From: Brevundimonas sp.
GTDB taxonomy: Bacteria; Pseudomonadota; Alphaproteobacteria; Caulobacterales; Caulobacteraceae
Length of the DNA stretch: 52,325 nt
Direction: 5' to 3'
NCBI RefSeq assembly: GCF_030656255.1
Contig: NZ_JAUSOE010000077.1
Coordinates: 1-52,325, forward strand
Part shown: one piece after another, positions 16,901-24,702 of the stretch
Numbering within the stretch: the first letter of the stretch is position 1
How the letters are laid out: the number at the start of each line of letters is the position of its first letter
The notes under the pieces: model-generated
Database searches by the model: none
What the model was told of the DNA's origin: nothing
The model's input: the letters and a program-made list of their open reading frames with translations, nothing else
Program-made: the position numbers and the translations under genes

Positions 16901-18198
16901 ACGGCGCGGATGTCGCCGTCCAGATCGATCCGGCCGTCCTTGACCTGAACGTTCAGCGGCCCGGCGATGCGGGTGGCGCGATAGCTGGCCAGATTGGCGT
17001 TCAGCAGACTGGCTTGGCCCTCCAGGGTCCAGGTTTCGGCGTCGCCCTTGAACAGACCCGAATAGGCGGCCGGCCCGGCCACGTCGGACCCGACCAGACG
17101 GCTCAGCGACACGGTCTGGAGGTCCAGCTGGATTCCGTCGGGCGAACTGCGGTCCGACATGCGGATCAGGCCCTTCGCCTCGGACGAGACATTGTCCGAC
17201 ATCAGCTTCCAGCCCACGCCCTGGAACGCCTTGTCCTTGGCCGGCACCATGGCGAAGCCGAACCGGGCGGTGCGGCCCACCCGCTGAACAAAGGGTTCGA
17301 ACAGGTCCGATCCGCTGAAGTCGAAGAAGCCCGAGACGCGCGAGCCGTTTTCACCGAACCGGCCGTCGACGGTCAGGGGCGTGAACTGGCCGGTCTGGAC
17401 CTTGGCGTGGACCATGTCGGCGTTCACCACGGCCACGGCCGAGAAGGGCAGGTCGGGCGAATAGCCCAGGGATCCGGCCAACGGCCCGCCTTGGGCCTCG
17501 TTGGCGCGCAGATTGACGCGGGTGTCCTCCAGCTTGCCGCCGAAGGTCGCCGCCAGCCGCAGATAGTCGCCGGGCCGGTTCAGGCTGTCTGCGTTGACGG
17601 TCGCGCTCTTGGCGCCCCGGCGCGGCAGGGCGATGTCGCCCGCCAGGTTCCAGCGGCCATATTCCTTGGAGAAGCCTTCCAACAGTTCGACCCTGGCGGA
17701 GAAGCGGTCGATATCGACGTCGATGGGCTGAGGCCCGCCGGGTTCGCCGCTGGGGGCGTCCAGCACCGGCCGGCGGATCAGCTGGATCACCTCGGCGCTG
17801 ATGTCGGTGGCGTGGAACCGGCGGGTGATCAGCGGCCAGTAGGACCAGTCGACCCTGACGTTGCGGGCGTCCAGCCAGACGCCGTCGCGGTCCGTCACCG
17901 TAACCCGGTCCAGGGTGAAGTCGTCGAACAGGTCGCCCTTCAGGCCATAGACGTTGATCCGGCCATACCGGCTGATCTTCTGGCCCTGGACGAAGCCGGT
18001 GACCAGGTCGCGCCCGCCGTCCGAGACGATGTACATCCGCCCGCCGATCAGGGCGATGACCAGCAGCACCAGAAGGCCGCCGACCACGCCGCCGACGATC
18101 AGGGCCAGCAGCTGCAGCAGGCTGCGCTTTTTGCGGACCTCGGCGGCGGTTTCTTCCGGCGGGGCGTCTGGCGTGTTTTCGGGCGGGGCTTCGGTCAA
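13969..18198 (-). CDS. tamB: Translocation and assembly module subunit TamB
   Basis: TamB spans from the inner membrane through the periplasm to TamA, and takes part in outer-membrane protein assembly and lipid transport. This 1409-residue copy has an N-terminal Pro/Glu-rich cytoplasmic tail and one membrane helix near residues 27-50 (LLQLLALIVGGVVGGLLVLL). A very long beta-repeat region of AsmA-like character follows, then the conserved C-terminal DUF490 domain ending in VEWQPRRNLAISSQFGGQG and SIRWRRE. The start appears to be TTG at 18198, since no ATG or GTG occurs before the membrane helix; it overlaps the tamA stop by four bases, so tamA-tamB are translationally coupled. Confidence 0.93.
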   Translation of the reverse strand: MTEAPPENTPDAPPEETAAEVRKKRSLLQLLALIVGGVVGGLLVLLVIALIGGRMYIVSDGGRDLVTGFVQGQKISRYGRINVYGLKGDLFDDFTLDRVTVTDRDGVWLDARNVRVDWSYWPLITRRFHATDISAEVIQLIRRPVLDAPSGEPGGPQPIDVDIDRFSARVELLEGFSKEYGRWNLAGDIALPRRGAKSATVNADSLNRPGDYLRLAATFGGKLEDTRVNLRANEAQGGPLAGSLGYSPDLPFSAVAVVNADMVHAKVQTGQFTPLTVDGRFGENGSRVSGFFDFSGSDLFEPFVQRVGRTARFGFAMVPAKDKAFQGVGWKLMSDNVSSEAKGLIRMSDRSSPDGIQLDLQTVSLSRLVGSDVAGPAAYSGLFKGDAETWTLEGQASLLNANLASYRATRIAGPLNVQVKDGRIDLDGDIRAVGGSSEGLIGGLLGATPRVQMQAARMKDGALLLEKLDLQGQGLTLTGSGSRNLLGGMGFRGDAQLTDASRVLADAKGAFGGPVRASSAKTGAPWVLNFDGRGRNLTVGMDELNRLLGRTPRLQLTGKLNGDRIEVDRGELTGAAGRAGAKGLIETDGRLRLALDWNARGPFAVGPVEIGGDMNGRGALTGTLSQPRVDLTAGFDSVTAGALTLTQADLILSFRKGADASDGRITVTSGSNYGPARASGNFFLGGQQIRLTDLDVNAGGVTAQGAVALSDNIPSSADLTFTARTGAFLASGEANGRIRLTEGGGSESAILDVSGRNVRLAGQSWVIRTVDLDGRGTLDNLPFTLALDVGGGTPAQFNGTGVYSRRGAAHNLALRGGGRVREVAFTTRSAATITLDGENRSAHLDLGVGSGVLLADLRQDARTAVIQADLTSVDLQTLSPNLRGRATGRVALRGAGDDLSGSANVTLADVRSIDAPSGLSVDGRLDATLVNNSLTIKATASDEGAVQASADVVLPVEASAAPLRLAIARQRPMSGNVSINGQIQPIWDLFLGGDRSLAGQVAGQATLGGTLAAPRLNGRFDLTQGSYRENSIGLVLGGLTLRTSFDDTTALIETFTANDNAGGTVAGQGRIGLREGSGSTARLDLTRFRVIDNDIGEARASGPITIVRGQDGNVQLSGQMTIDEARIEPEVPGATGIVSMDVVEINRPGGDPVETEARQRGPQIGMDIALRSTGGKVRVSGRGLNVVLDVNARVRGTIAQPQLTGTANVVRGDYEFAGKRFIFDDTGRVTLSTDPKQIRLNLSATREDTALTASIDVTGTADQPKIALTSTPALPQDEILSQVLFGRSASQLSPFEAAQLAAGVAALAGGGGFDVIGNLRELAGLDRLSFGGEASAVTVAGGRYITDDVYLEVIGGGEGGAAVKVEWQPRRNLAISSQFGGQGDTSLSIRWRRESREPGQRTDRRPNRN

Positions 18199-19991
18199 AA
18201 CGCCTGACCTATGCTGATGTAGATCTGGAAGGCGGAATCGCCCTCGCGCTTGTCCAGCGGCACGGCGATGTCGGCGCGGATCGGGCCGAACGGCAGCTTG
18301 TAGCGGACGCCCAGGCCGGCGCCGTAACGCATATTGGTCAGGTTGGGCGTCTCCTGGAAGCCGACGGCGCCCGCATCGACGAAGGCCACGGCCTGGAAGC
18401 TCTGGCCGATGTCACGGCGTACCTCCAGCGAGGTCTCGAACAGCGACAGGCCGCCGCGCGGGGTCTGATCCGGCAGTTCGGGATTGACGCCCTGATAGGA
18501 ATAGCCGCGCACCGATCCGCCGCCGCCCGAATAGAACAGACGGTCCGACGGCACGCTCAGCTCGTCGCCGCCGATGATCGAGCCGATGCGGATGCGGCCG
18601 GCCAGAACCGTGCGCGCCCCGTCCTGAAGCGGCAGATAGGCGGTGGCCTGGGTTTCGCTGCGCAGGAACAGGATCGTGTCCTCGCCGGTCACGGCGGTCG
18701 GCTGGACCGAGGCGGTCACGCGCCAGCCCTGAGTCGGATTCAGCGGGTCGTTGGAGTTGTCGATATAGGCGCTGGTTCGTCCGGTCACGATGGCCAGATC
18801 GCGGTCGAAGCTGACGGCGCGGGGCGGGACGGAGGTGAAGTCGTACCGGTTCTCGTTATACCGGCCGGCGTCCAGCCCGACGCCGTAGTTGAAGTAGGAG
18901 GTCTTGCCGATCCGCTGCTGCAGTTCGGCGGCCAGCACCAGGGCGGTACGGTCGTAGGCGTCGGTGTCTTCCTTGACCACGCCGGCGCTCAGCTTCAGCG
19001 TCCGACCCGGCTTGCGCCAGTGGGGCAGGGACAGGTCGGCGCCGATCCGGCTGTCGATATCGGCCAGCCGCGTTTCCAGCCTCAGGGTGTCGGCGCGTCC
19101 GAAACGGTTGTAGCGGGTCCAGATCAGATCGACGCCGGCCCCCTCGGCCGTTGACCAGGTGGCGCCGGCCTCCAGCACGCGGCGCGGCCGGTCCTGCAGA
19201 TTGACGATGATGGGGCGATGGCCCTCGGCCGTGGTCTGGTCGATCGGCGCCAGGGCCACGCCGACCCCGTCATAGACCCCGGTGTCGAGCAGCCGGCGCT
19301 CCAGTTCGGCCACCTGGTCGGGATCGTAGCGATCGCCCTCGGTCCAGGGGGCCAGGCCGGTGACCCAGGCCGGGTTGGTGCGACCGGCCCGGGGTATGAT
19401 GACGCCGTCCAGCAGAACCAGTCGGCCGGAGTTGATGCGGTATTCGGGCGCGACCGTGAAGGCGGCGTGATCGACCACGACGCGGCGCGGATCGGCCTTG
19501 GCGTCGGCGTAGCCGTCCCGGACCAGGGTGGCGACGGCCCGGCCTTCGCCGGAGATGACATCCACCGCCCGACCGGGATCTCCCGCCTTCAGACCAATGG
19601 CCTTCAGCGACTCGGCGGCGCTCTCGGCGTCGGGCGCCGGATCCGTCCAGGTGATCGTGGGTTGGGTCAGCAGGAACCGGCGGCCAGGCTGGACGTCCAC
19701 GATGGCGGACGGCCTATCCTCGCCCTCGACCACGTCTTCCAGGACGGGCTGGTAATAGGCTTCCGAACGCAGCAGGGCCTCGGCCGCCGACAAAGCGCCC
19801 TGGGCGCGGCGGCGGGCTTCGAAACGGCTTTCCGGGGCGCCGTCCACCTCGCCGACCGCCCGTTCCAGCATACGGCGCAGTTCGGCGTCCATGTCGCCCC
19901 GGATCTGGGCGCGAGGATCGGCTGCGGCGGCCTGGGCGACAAGGCTGCAGGTCGCCATGGCGGCAAGAAACAGGGTGGGCCGGAACGTCAA
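18195..19991 (-). CDS. tamA: Translocation and assembly module subunit TamA (BamA/Omp85 family)
   Basis: The 598-residue outer-membrane protein has a signal peptide (TFRPTLFLAAMATCSLVAQA), three POTRA-type repeats in the N-terminal half, and a C-terminal 16-strand Omp85 barrel. The barrel includes NDPLNPTQGWR, the VRGY lid-lock motif in GGSVRGYSYQG and a terminal phenylalanine (ISIGQAF). The start is probably TTG at 19991: an ATG at 19958 would remove the charged n-region of the signal peptide, and a stop codon lies just upstream. TamA partners TamB, encoded immediately downstream. Confidence 0.93.
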   Translation of the reverse strand: MTFRPTLFLAAMATCSLVAQAAAADPRAQIRGDMDAELRRMLERAVGEVDGAPESRFEARRRAQGALSAAEALLRSEAYYQPVLEDVVEGEDRPSAIVDVQPGRRFLLTQPTITWTDPAPDAESAAESLKAIGLKAGDPGRAVDVISGEGRAVATLVRDGYADAKADPRRVVVDHAAFTVAPEYRINSGRLVLLDGVIIPRAGRTNPAWVTGLAPWTEGDRYDPDQVAELERRLLDTGVYDGVGVALAPIDQTTAEGHRPIIVNLQDRPRRVLEAGATWSTAEGAGVDLIWTRYNRFGRADTLRLETRLADIDSRIGADLSLPHWRKPGRTLKLSAGVVKEDTDAYDRTALVLAAELQQRIGKTSYFNYGVGLDAGRYNENRYDFTSVPPRAVSFDRDLAIVTGRTSAYIDNSNDPLNPTQGWRVTASVQPTAVTGEDTILFLRSETQATAYLPLQDGARTVLAGRIRIGSIIGGDELSVPSDRLFYSGGGGSVRGYSYQGVNPELPDQTPRGGLSLFETSLEVRRDIGQSFQAVAFVDAGAVGFQETPNLTNMRYGAGLGVRYKLPFGPIRADIAVPLDKREGDSAFQIYISIGQAF

Positions 19992-20076
19992 ACTCTAGCT
20001 TTCGTCAAGGGCGCGGACTCCAAGTCGGCGTCTCGGTACGCCCTTGCATCCTGATGTGGCGGCGAAGCGGCGCGCC

Positions 20077-20346
20077 TCAGTAGAACAGGGTTTCGCTTTC
20101 GGGCTGAACCGACTGTTCGGACGTCCGCTCTTCCGGCGGAAGGGGGGTGGGCGCCGGGGTCGGGGCCGGATCGGTCACTTCAGGCGCGACCACCGGCTCG
20201 GCCGAATCCTCGGCGGCGACAGCCTGTTCCTCGACCGGCGGGGCATCGGCATAATCATCTTGCGACCTCGACTGGTAGTCATCGCAGCCCGCAAGCACCA
20301 GCGCGCCCAGCGCCGTCGCGGTCAGAACGAAGATCGAGCGTCTCAT
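20077..20346 (-). CDS. Small Pro/Glu-rich lipoprotein, hypothetical
   Basis: The 89-residue product starts MRRSIFVLTATALGALVLAGC, a signal peptide ending in the lipobox LAGC with the acylated Cys at residue 21. The rest is a disordered Asp/Glu/Pro-rich chain (DPAPTPAPTPLPPEE). An upstream TTG is in frame, but ATG 20346 has GGGGAAC before it and places the lipobox correctly. No known domain is seen. It may be an outer-membrane anchored linker; a role with the neighbouring TamA/TamB is possible but unsupported. Confidence 0.75.
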   Translation of the reverse strand: MRRSIFVLTATALGALVLAGCDDYQSRSQDDYADAPPVEEQAVAAEDSAEPVVAPEVTDPAPTPAPTPLPPEERTSEQSVQPESETLFY

Positions 20347-20417
20347 CAGAAATAGTTCCCCGGATATCGTCCGTTGCAACGCCCTCGGCGCCGCCTCGTT
20401 CCATAGCGCCGAAAACT

Positions 20418-21509
20418 TCAGGGGTCATCCCGCCTCTTGCTCCAGACCGCTTCGTTCAGAGCCAGCAGAGGCCTCACGGTCGGCGATGGGAGTTCGGCGC
20501 CGTCGAAGCGGGGCGCGGGGGCGGGCAGGCCGTTCTGGAAGCTGCCTCGGTCGCGATTGTGCGGGTGATCCGGCGCCTCCGCCAGGCTCAGGACCGGGGT
20601 GACGCAGGCCTCGGTTCCAGCGAAATGCGCCATCCAGTCGTCCCGGTCCCGCGCCGCGAACAGGGCGGCGAACCGGTCGTGCAAGGCGGGCCAGCCGGCC
20701 CTGTCATGCTGAGGCGCTTCGGACGGATCGATCTGCAGACCCGCCAGCAGGGCGGCGTAGAAGCGCGGCTCCAGCGCCGCCACCGCGACGAAGCCGCCGT
20801 CCCGACAGGCGTAGCAGCGATAGAAGGGTGCGCCCCCGTCCAGCAGATTGGCCCCGCGCCGCTCGCTCCAGAGACCCTGGCCGCGCAGGGCCTGGAACAG
20901 GCCGCCCAGCAGGGCCGTCCCGTCGGTCATGGCGGCGTCCACGATCCGGCCCCGCCCGGTGGTCCTGGCCTCCAGCAGGGCCGCCAGCACCCCGGTCGTC
21001 AGCATCATCGCCCCGCCGCCATAGTCGCCGACCAGGTTCAGCGGCGGGGGCGGCGGCCGATCCGCCTCGCCCATGGCGTGCAGCACCCCCGACAGGCCGA
21101 TATAGTTCAGGTCGTGCCCCACGGCGTCGGCCAGCGGACCGGTCTGGCCCCAGCCCGTCACCCGACCGAAGACCAGGGCCGGGTTGCGGGCGTGCAGAAC
21201 CGCGGGGCCATAGCCCAGCCGTTCCATGACGCCGGGCCGAAATCCCTCGATCACCGCGTCCGCGCCGTCGACCAGGCGCAGAATTCGGTTGCGGTCGTTC
21301 TCGGACTTCAGATCCACCGGCACGGCGGTCCGTCCCCGATGCAGCAAGGTCCCGCCGACCTCGGCGAAAACGGGAGCGCCCGCCGAGGCCGCGCGGGTCA
21401 GACGCAGGACCTCGGCCCCCATGTCGGCCAGCATCAGGCCGGCGAACGTCACCGGCCCCAGGCCGTCGAATTCGAGGATGCGCAGTCCGTTGAGCGGTTT
21501 CATTCGCAT
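20418..21509 (-). CDS. CaiB/BaiF CoA-transferase family protein, alpha-methylacyl-CoA racemase-like
   Basis: The 363-residue protein belongs to family III CoA transferases. It resembles alpha-methylacyl-CoA racemase: MKPLNGLRILEFDGLGPVTF at the start, GFRPGVMERLGYGP, VTGWGQTGPLA, GHDLNYIGLSG (likely catalytic His) and LVGDYGGGAMM (likely catalytic Asp). Racemases use this His/Asp pair, whereas CoA transferases carry a nucleophilic Asp at a related place, so racemase is the better guess. Two start codons (ATG 21509 and 21503) are in frame two codons apart. The gene is convergent with the lipoprotein only in orientation of neighbours; no operon partner is evident. Confidence 0.86.
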   Translation of the reverse strand: MRMKPLNGLRILEFDGLGPVTFAGLMLADMGAEVLRLTRAASAGAPVFAEVGGTLLHRGRTAVPVDLKSENDRNRILRLVDGADAVIEGFRPGVMERLGYGPAVLHARNPALVFGRVTGWGQTGPLADAVGHDLNYIGLSGVLHAMGEADRPPPPPLNLVGDYGGGAMMLTTGVLAALLEARTTGRGRIVDAAMTDGTALLGGLFQALRGQGLWSERRGANLLDGGAPFYRCYACRDGGFVAVAALEPRFYAALLAGLQIDPSEAPQHDRAGWPALHDRFAALFAARDRDDWMAHFAGTEACVTPVLSLAEAPDHPHNRDRGSFQNGLPAPAPRFDGAELPSPTVRPLLALNEAVWSKRRDDP

Positions 21510-21598
21510 TGAGTAGCAGACCCGGTCTTGACCGGAAGGGCGGATTGCAACAGAAGGCGCCCTTCGACGGTTCGGGCTCGCCCCGGACGTCGCGCGGT

Positions 21599-21675
21599 GC
21601 GTCCTTAGCTCAGTTGGTTAGAGCATCTGACTTTTAATCAGAGGGTCCTCGGTTCGAGCCCGAGAGGACGTACCA
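21599..21675 (+). tRNA. tRNA-Lys (anticodon UUU)
   Basis: A full cloverleaf can be folded by eye. The acceptor GCGTCCT pairs with AGGACGT (one G-U); the D arm is GCTC/GAGC. The anticodon stem TCTGA/TCAGA holds the loop CTTTTAA with TTT at 21633-21635. The variable loop is five bases, and the T arm CTCGG/CCGAG holds loop TTCGAGC. The discriminator A and the CCA end are genome-encoded (21673-21675). The UUU anticodon reads lysine AAA and AAG. The class I lysyl-tRNA synthetase that would charge it is encoded about 6.8 kb downstream. Confidence 0.97.
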
Positions 21676-21698
21676 TTTTCTCCTGATCCGGAGCCCCC

Positions 21699-22565
21699 AT
21701 GCCCCAGCCTCTCTTCTTCGCGGTCGAGACGGGCGGGACCAAGATCGTGTGGCGCATCGCCGACGCGGCGGGCGTCGTGCTGGACGAAGGCCGGTTCGCC
21801 ACGGGGCGGCCTGAGGCGGCGGTCGAGGCCCTGGTCGCTGCGGCGGCCGAAAGGCCGGTCGCCGGTCTGGGCGTCGCCAGTTTCGGGCCTCTGGTGGTCG
21901 ATCCGGCCTCGCCCCAGCGCGGGCTGATGCTGGCCACGCCCAAGCCGGGTTGGACCGGGTTCAATCTGTCCAGGACCCTGGCCGACCGTCTGGGCGCCCC
22001 TTTCGCTGTGGATACCGACGTCAACGCCGCCGCTGTTGCCGAGGCCCGACTGGGCGCGGGCCGGGGGGCGCGAGCCGTGGCCTATGTCACTGTGGGGACC
22101 GGAATCGGCGGTGGCCTGTGTGTGGACGGCCAGACGCTGAAGGGGGCGCTGCATCCGGAGATCGGTCATCTGTTCGTGCGCCGGGCCGAGGGCGACGCCC
22201 AGGCCAGCGCCTGCCCCTTCCATGCCGATTGCGTCGAGGGGCTGACGGCCGGGCCGGCGGTGCAGGCGCGGCTGGCGGGGCGACGCCTGGAAGACGCGGA
22301 TGCGGTGCGGGCGGTGGTCGCCGACTATCTGGGGCAGTTGGTCGCCGGCCTGGTGTTCGCCTGGTCGCCGGATCGGATCGTGTTCGGCGGCGGCGTCATG
22401 TCCACGCGGGGCCTGATCGCCGAGGTCGAGGCGGCGGCGCGACGCCGGGTCAACGGCTATGGATCGGCGGTGGTGATGGGCGAGGGCGACTATCTGGTGG
22501 CGGCCGAGCGTGAGCACGCCGGGCTGGATGGGGCGATGCTGATGGCGCGGGATCTGGCCGCCTGA
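21699..22565 (+). CDS. ROK family sugar kinase, probable fructokinase
   Basis: The 288-residue kinase has the ATP-binding ETGGTKIVWRIAD at the N terminus and the catalytic-Asp segment VDTDVNAAAVAEA. The ROK signature VTVGTGIGGGLCVDG and the zinc site HPEIGHLFVRR followed by CPFHADCVEG are also present. The short FAVETGGTK start and CPFH-x-DC pattern fit the fructokinase/mannokinase branch rather than glucokinase or regulatory ROK proteins, because there is no DNA-binding domain. It starts 23 bases after tRNA-Lys and may be read from the tRNA promoter. Confidence 0.88.
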   Translation: MPQPLFFAVETGGTKIVWRIADAAGVVLDEGRFATGRPEAAVEALVAAAAERPVAGLGVASFGPLVVDPASPQRGLMLATPKPGWTGFNLSRTLADRLGAPFAVDTDVNAAAVAEARLGAGRGARAVAYVTVGTGIGGGLCVDGQTLKGALHPEIGHLFVRRAEGDAQASACPFHADCVEGLTAGPAVQARLAGRRLEDADAVRAVVADYLGQLVAGLVFAWSPDRIVFGGGVMSTRGLIAEVEAAARRRVNGYGSAVVMGEGDYLVAAEREHAGLDGAMLMARDLAA

Positions 22566-22634
22566 TCGCGGATAAACGCCGCCGAAGGGCGAGGGGGTTT
22601 TGATCGCGACGGCTGTGCATGGTCTAAGGGCCGA

Positions 22635-23189
22635 ATGAAGCCGATCCTCCCTCTCGTTCTCGCGGCCGTCCTGCTCGCCGGCTGCAACGCCGGCCGTTCG
22701 GCCATGAGTGGCGCTGAACAGGTCGGGGAGGGGCTGGGCGACGCCGTCACCGCCCCGCTGGACGATTTCAACCTGCGGCGTCAGCTGATTCCGACGGTTC
22801 TGCTGCAGGCCGAGGCCAATCCCTATGACCTGCGCAATCTGAACCAGTGCACCACCATCGGCGCCGAGGTGGCGCGGCTGGACGAGGCCCTGGGGCCGGA
22901 TACGGACGAGCCGCGGCGCCAGGACGGCTCGTATCGCAGCGAACAGGCGGCCGATGCGGCGGCCAGGGCGGCCCTGGACGCCATTCGCGGGACGACGACC
23001 GATTTCATCCCCGGACGAAGCTGGATCCGTCGGCTCAGCGGCGCCGATCAGCACAGCCGCCATGTCCAGTCGGCCATCCAGTCGGGGCGGATGCGTCGCG
23101 CCTTCCTGAAGGGGATCGGCATGCAGCGGAACTGCGCCCCGCCGGCGGCGCCGAGTTGGTTCCGGCCGACGGGACGGTTGCAGCGTTAG
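22635..23189 (+). CDS. Hypothetical lipoprotein
   Basis: The 184-residue product begins MKPILPLVLAAVLLAGC, a lipoprotein signal with the Cys at residue 17. The mature part holds DFNLRRQLIPTVLLQAEANP, a conserved-looking Cys (NQCTTIGAEVARLDEALG), a helical Arg/Ala segment and RHVQSAIQSGRMRRAFLKGIG. A second Cys occurs in QRNCAPPAAP. I recognise no named family, though its layout matches unnamed lipoproteins with two distant cysteines that could form a disulfide. It follows the ROK kinase by 69 bases in the same direction. Confidence 0.78.
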   Translation: MKPILPLVLAAVLLAGCNAGRSAMSGAEQVGEGLGDAVTAPLDDFNLRRQLIPTVLLQAEANPYDLRNLNQCTTIGAEVARLDEALGPDTDEPRRQDGSYRSEQAADAAARAALDAIRGTTTDFIPGRSWIRRLSGADQHSRHVQSAIQSGRMRRAFLKGIGMQRNCAPPAAPSWFRPTGRLQR

Positions 23190-23206
23190 CCAGCGTCGAT
23201 GCTGCG

Positions 23207-23557
23207 CTAATCCTTCCATTCACTCTTGCGCCCAGGCGGTCTCGTTTCGGCAGTGCGGCGGACTTTATCGCCGCGATCGCCTCTAATCTGGACGGTGCCG
23301 TCTTTGGCGAAGGCTTCGAAAGACGGCTTAACGATATTTCTAAACTCGCCAGTTTTGTCCCAGTCCCAGTCAAAGGATATCAACTCGCCTTTGTAAGCAA
23401 ACTTGCCTGCCCAAGGTGCGAAGAAGGAATACTTGTCGCCACCGATGATGATGACGTGACGATGAAGCGCTTTCGTATTTCCGCCTCTGCTGGGCGGCCG
23501 TGAAGGCTCTGCCAAATAGGTATTGTAGGCGTGGAACCCTGATTTCTCGATTCTCAT
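23207..23557 (-). CDS. Hypothetical protein, 116 aa
   Basis: This protein is not recognised. It starts MRIEKSGFHAYNTYLAEPSR with a good AGGAG eight bases before the ATG. It contains ALHRHVIIIGGDKYSFFAPW and a Trp/Asp-rich ISFDWDWDKTGEFR segment, and ends in a charged tail. There is no signal peptide or membrane helix. Base composition is clearly lower in GC and codon choice looser (TTT, AAA, GTA common) than in the flanking tgt and lipoprotein genes, so it may be a recent arrival. It lies 35 bases downstream of the tgt stop codon's far side, converging with the lipoprotein gene. Confidence 0.6.
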   Translation of the reverse strand: MRIEKSGFHAYNTYLAEPSRPPSRGGNTKALHRHVIIIGGDKYSFFAPWAGKFAYKGELISFDWDWDKTGEFRNIVKPSFEAFAKDGTVQIRGDRGDKVRRTAETRPPGRKSEWKD

Positions 23558-23592
23558 GGAGAGCGCTCCTGATTGATCGGTCTTTGAGATGG

Positions 23593-24702
23593 TCAGTTCG
23601 ACACATGCCGCGCGTGGAAGTCGCGGCGGAACTGTTCGAACCGGCCTTCTGAGATCGCGGCGCGCATGGTGGCGGTCAGGGCCTGGTAGAAGGCGATATT
23701 GTGCCAGCTGAGCAGGACCTTGCCGAGGATTTCGTCGGCGCGGATCAGGTGGTGCAGATAGGCCTTCGAATACTGCGACGACGGCCCGTCGATGGCGGGA
23801 TCAAGCGGATCCTGGTCCTCGGCGAAGCGGGCGTTTTTCAGGTTCAGAGGGCCGTCCCAGGTCCAGGCCTGGCCGTGGCGGCCCGCGCGGGTGGGCAGGA
23901 CGCAGTCGAACATGTCGACGCCGCGATAGACGGCCTCGACCAGGTCGATCGGCTTGCCCACCCCCATCAGATAGCGCGGCCGGTCGGCGGGCAGCATTTC
24001 GGGCGCATAGTCCAGCACCGCGCACATGGCCTGGTGGCCTTCGCCCACGGCGAGGCCGCCGATGGCGTAGCCGTCGAAGCCGATCTCCTGAAGCTGATCC
24101 GACGACTGGCGGCGGAGGTCTTCGTAGGTCGAGCCCTGCTGGATGCCGAACAGGGCCTGGTTTTCGCGCTCGCCGAAGCGGGCCTTGGAGCGGGCGCCCC
24201 AGCGGATCGACAGTTCCATGGCCTTCTGGGCCGCGTCCCGCTCGGCCGGCCAGGAGACGCATTGGTCCAGTTGCATCGAGATGTCGGCGCCGATCCGGTC
24301 AGCCTGGATCTCGATCGAGCGTTCGGGCGTCAGGACGTGTTTGGAGCCGTCGATGTGGGAGGAGAAGGTCACTGCCTCTTCCTTCACCTTCGAAATCCCG
24401 GCCAGGGACATGACCTGGAAACCGCCGCTGTCGGTCAGGATCGGCTTGTCCCAGCCCATGAATTTGTGCAGCCCGCCCAGACGCTCCATCCGCTCGGGGC
24501 CGGGGCGCAGCATCAGGTGATAGGTGTTGCCCAGGATGATGTCGGCGCCGGTCGCCTTGACCTGATCCACCGTCATCGCCTTGACCGTGGCCGCCGTGCC
24601 CACGGGCATGAAGGCGGGGGTGCGGATGTCGCCGCGCGCGGTCTTCAGCACGCCGGTGCGGGCGCGGCCTTCTTTGGCGGAAATCTCGAAGGGGAAGGGC
24701 AT
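23593..24702 (-). CDS. tgt: tRNA-guanine transglycosylase lacking the usual zinc cysteines
   Basis: Tgt swaps guanine 34 for preQ1 in tRNAs with GUN anticodons. The 369-residue protein aligns over its full length with the bacterial enzyme. Asp91 in [12 protein letters not shown] and nucleophile Asp266 in [16 protein letters not shown] are conserved, as are [13 protein letters not shown] and GGLAVGEG. The zinc motif CxCxxC that normally follows PLD near residue 302 is instead AIDGPSS, so all three Cys ligands are absent, while the fourth ligand His334 (SWHN) remains. The gene overlaps the upstream nucleotidyltransferase-like gene by one base (TGATG). queA lies about 690 bases upstream in the same direction. 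Confidence 0.95.
   Translation of the reverse strand: MPFPFEISAKEGRARTGVLKTARGDIRTPAFMPVGTAATVKAMTVDQVKATGADIILGNTYHLMLRPGPERMERLGGLHKFMGWDKPILTDSGGFQVMSLAGISKVKEEAVTFSSHIDGSKHVLTPERSIEIQADRIGADISMQLDQCVSWPAERDAAQKAMELSIRWGARSKARFGERENQALFGIQQGSTYEDLRRQSSDQLQEIGFDGYAIGGLAVGEGHQAMCAVLDYAPEMLPADRPRYLMGVGKPIDLVEAVYRGVDMFDCVLPTRAGRHGQAWTWDGPLNLKNARFAEDQDPLDPAIDGPSSQYSKAYLHHLIRADEILGKVLLSWHNIAFYQALTATMRAAISEGRFEQFRRDFHARHVSN

Noticed and set aside
21599-22600. tRNA-Lys as an integration site for a genomic island
   Set aside because: No integrase gene and no repeat of the tRNA 3' end were seen downstream.
21618-23219. Long minus-strand reading frame covering the tRNA, ROK kinase and lipoprotein genes
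   Set aside because: It crosses a tRNA and opposes two well-supported genes; composition is typical of an antisense shadow.
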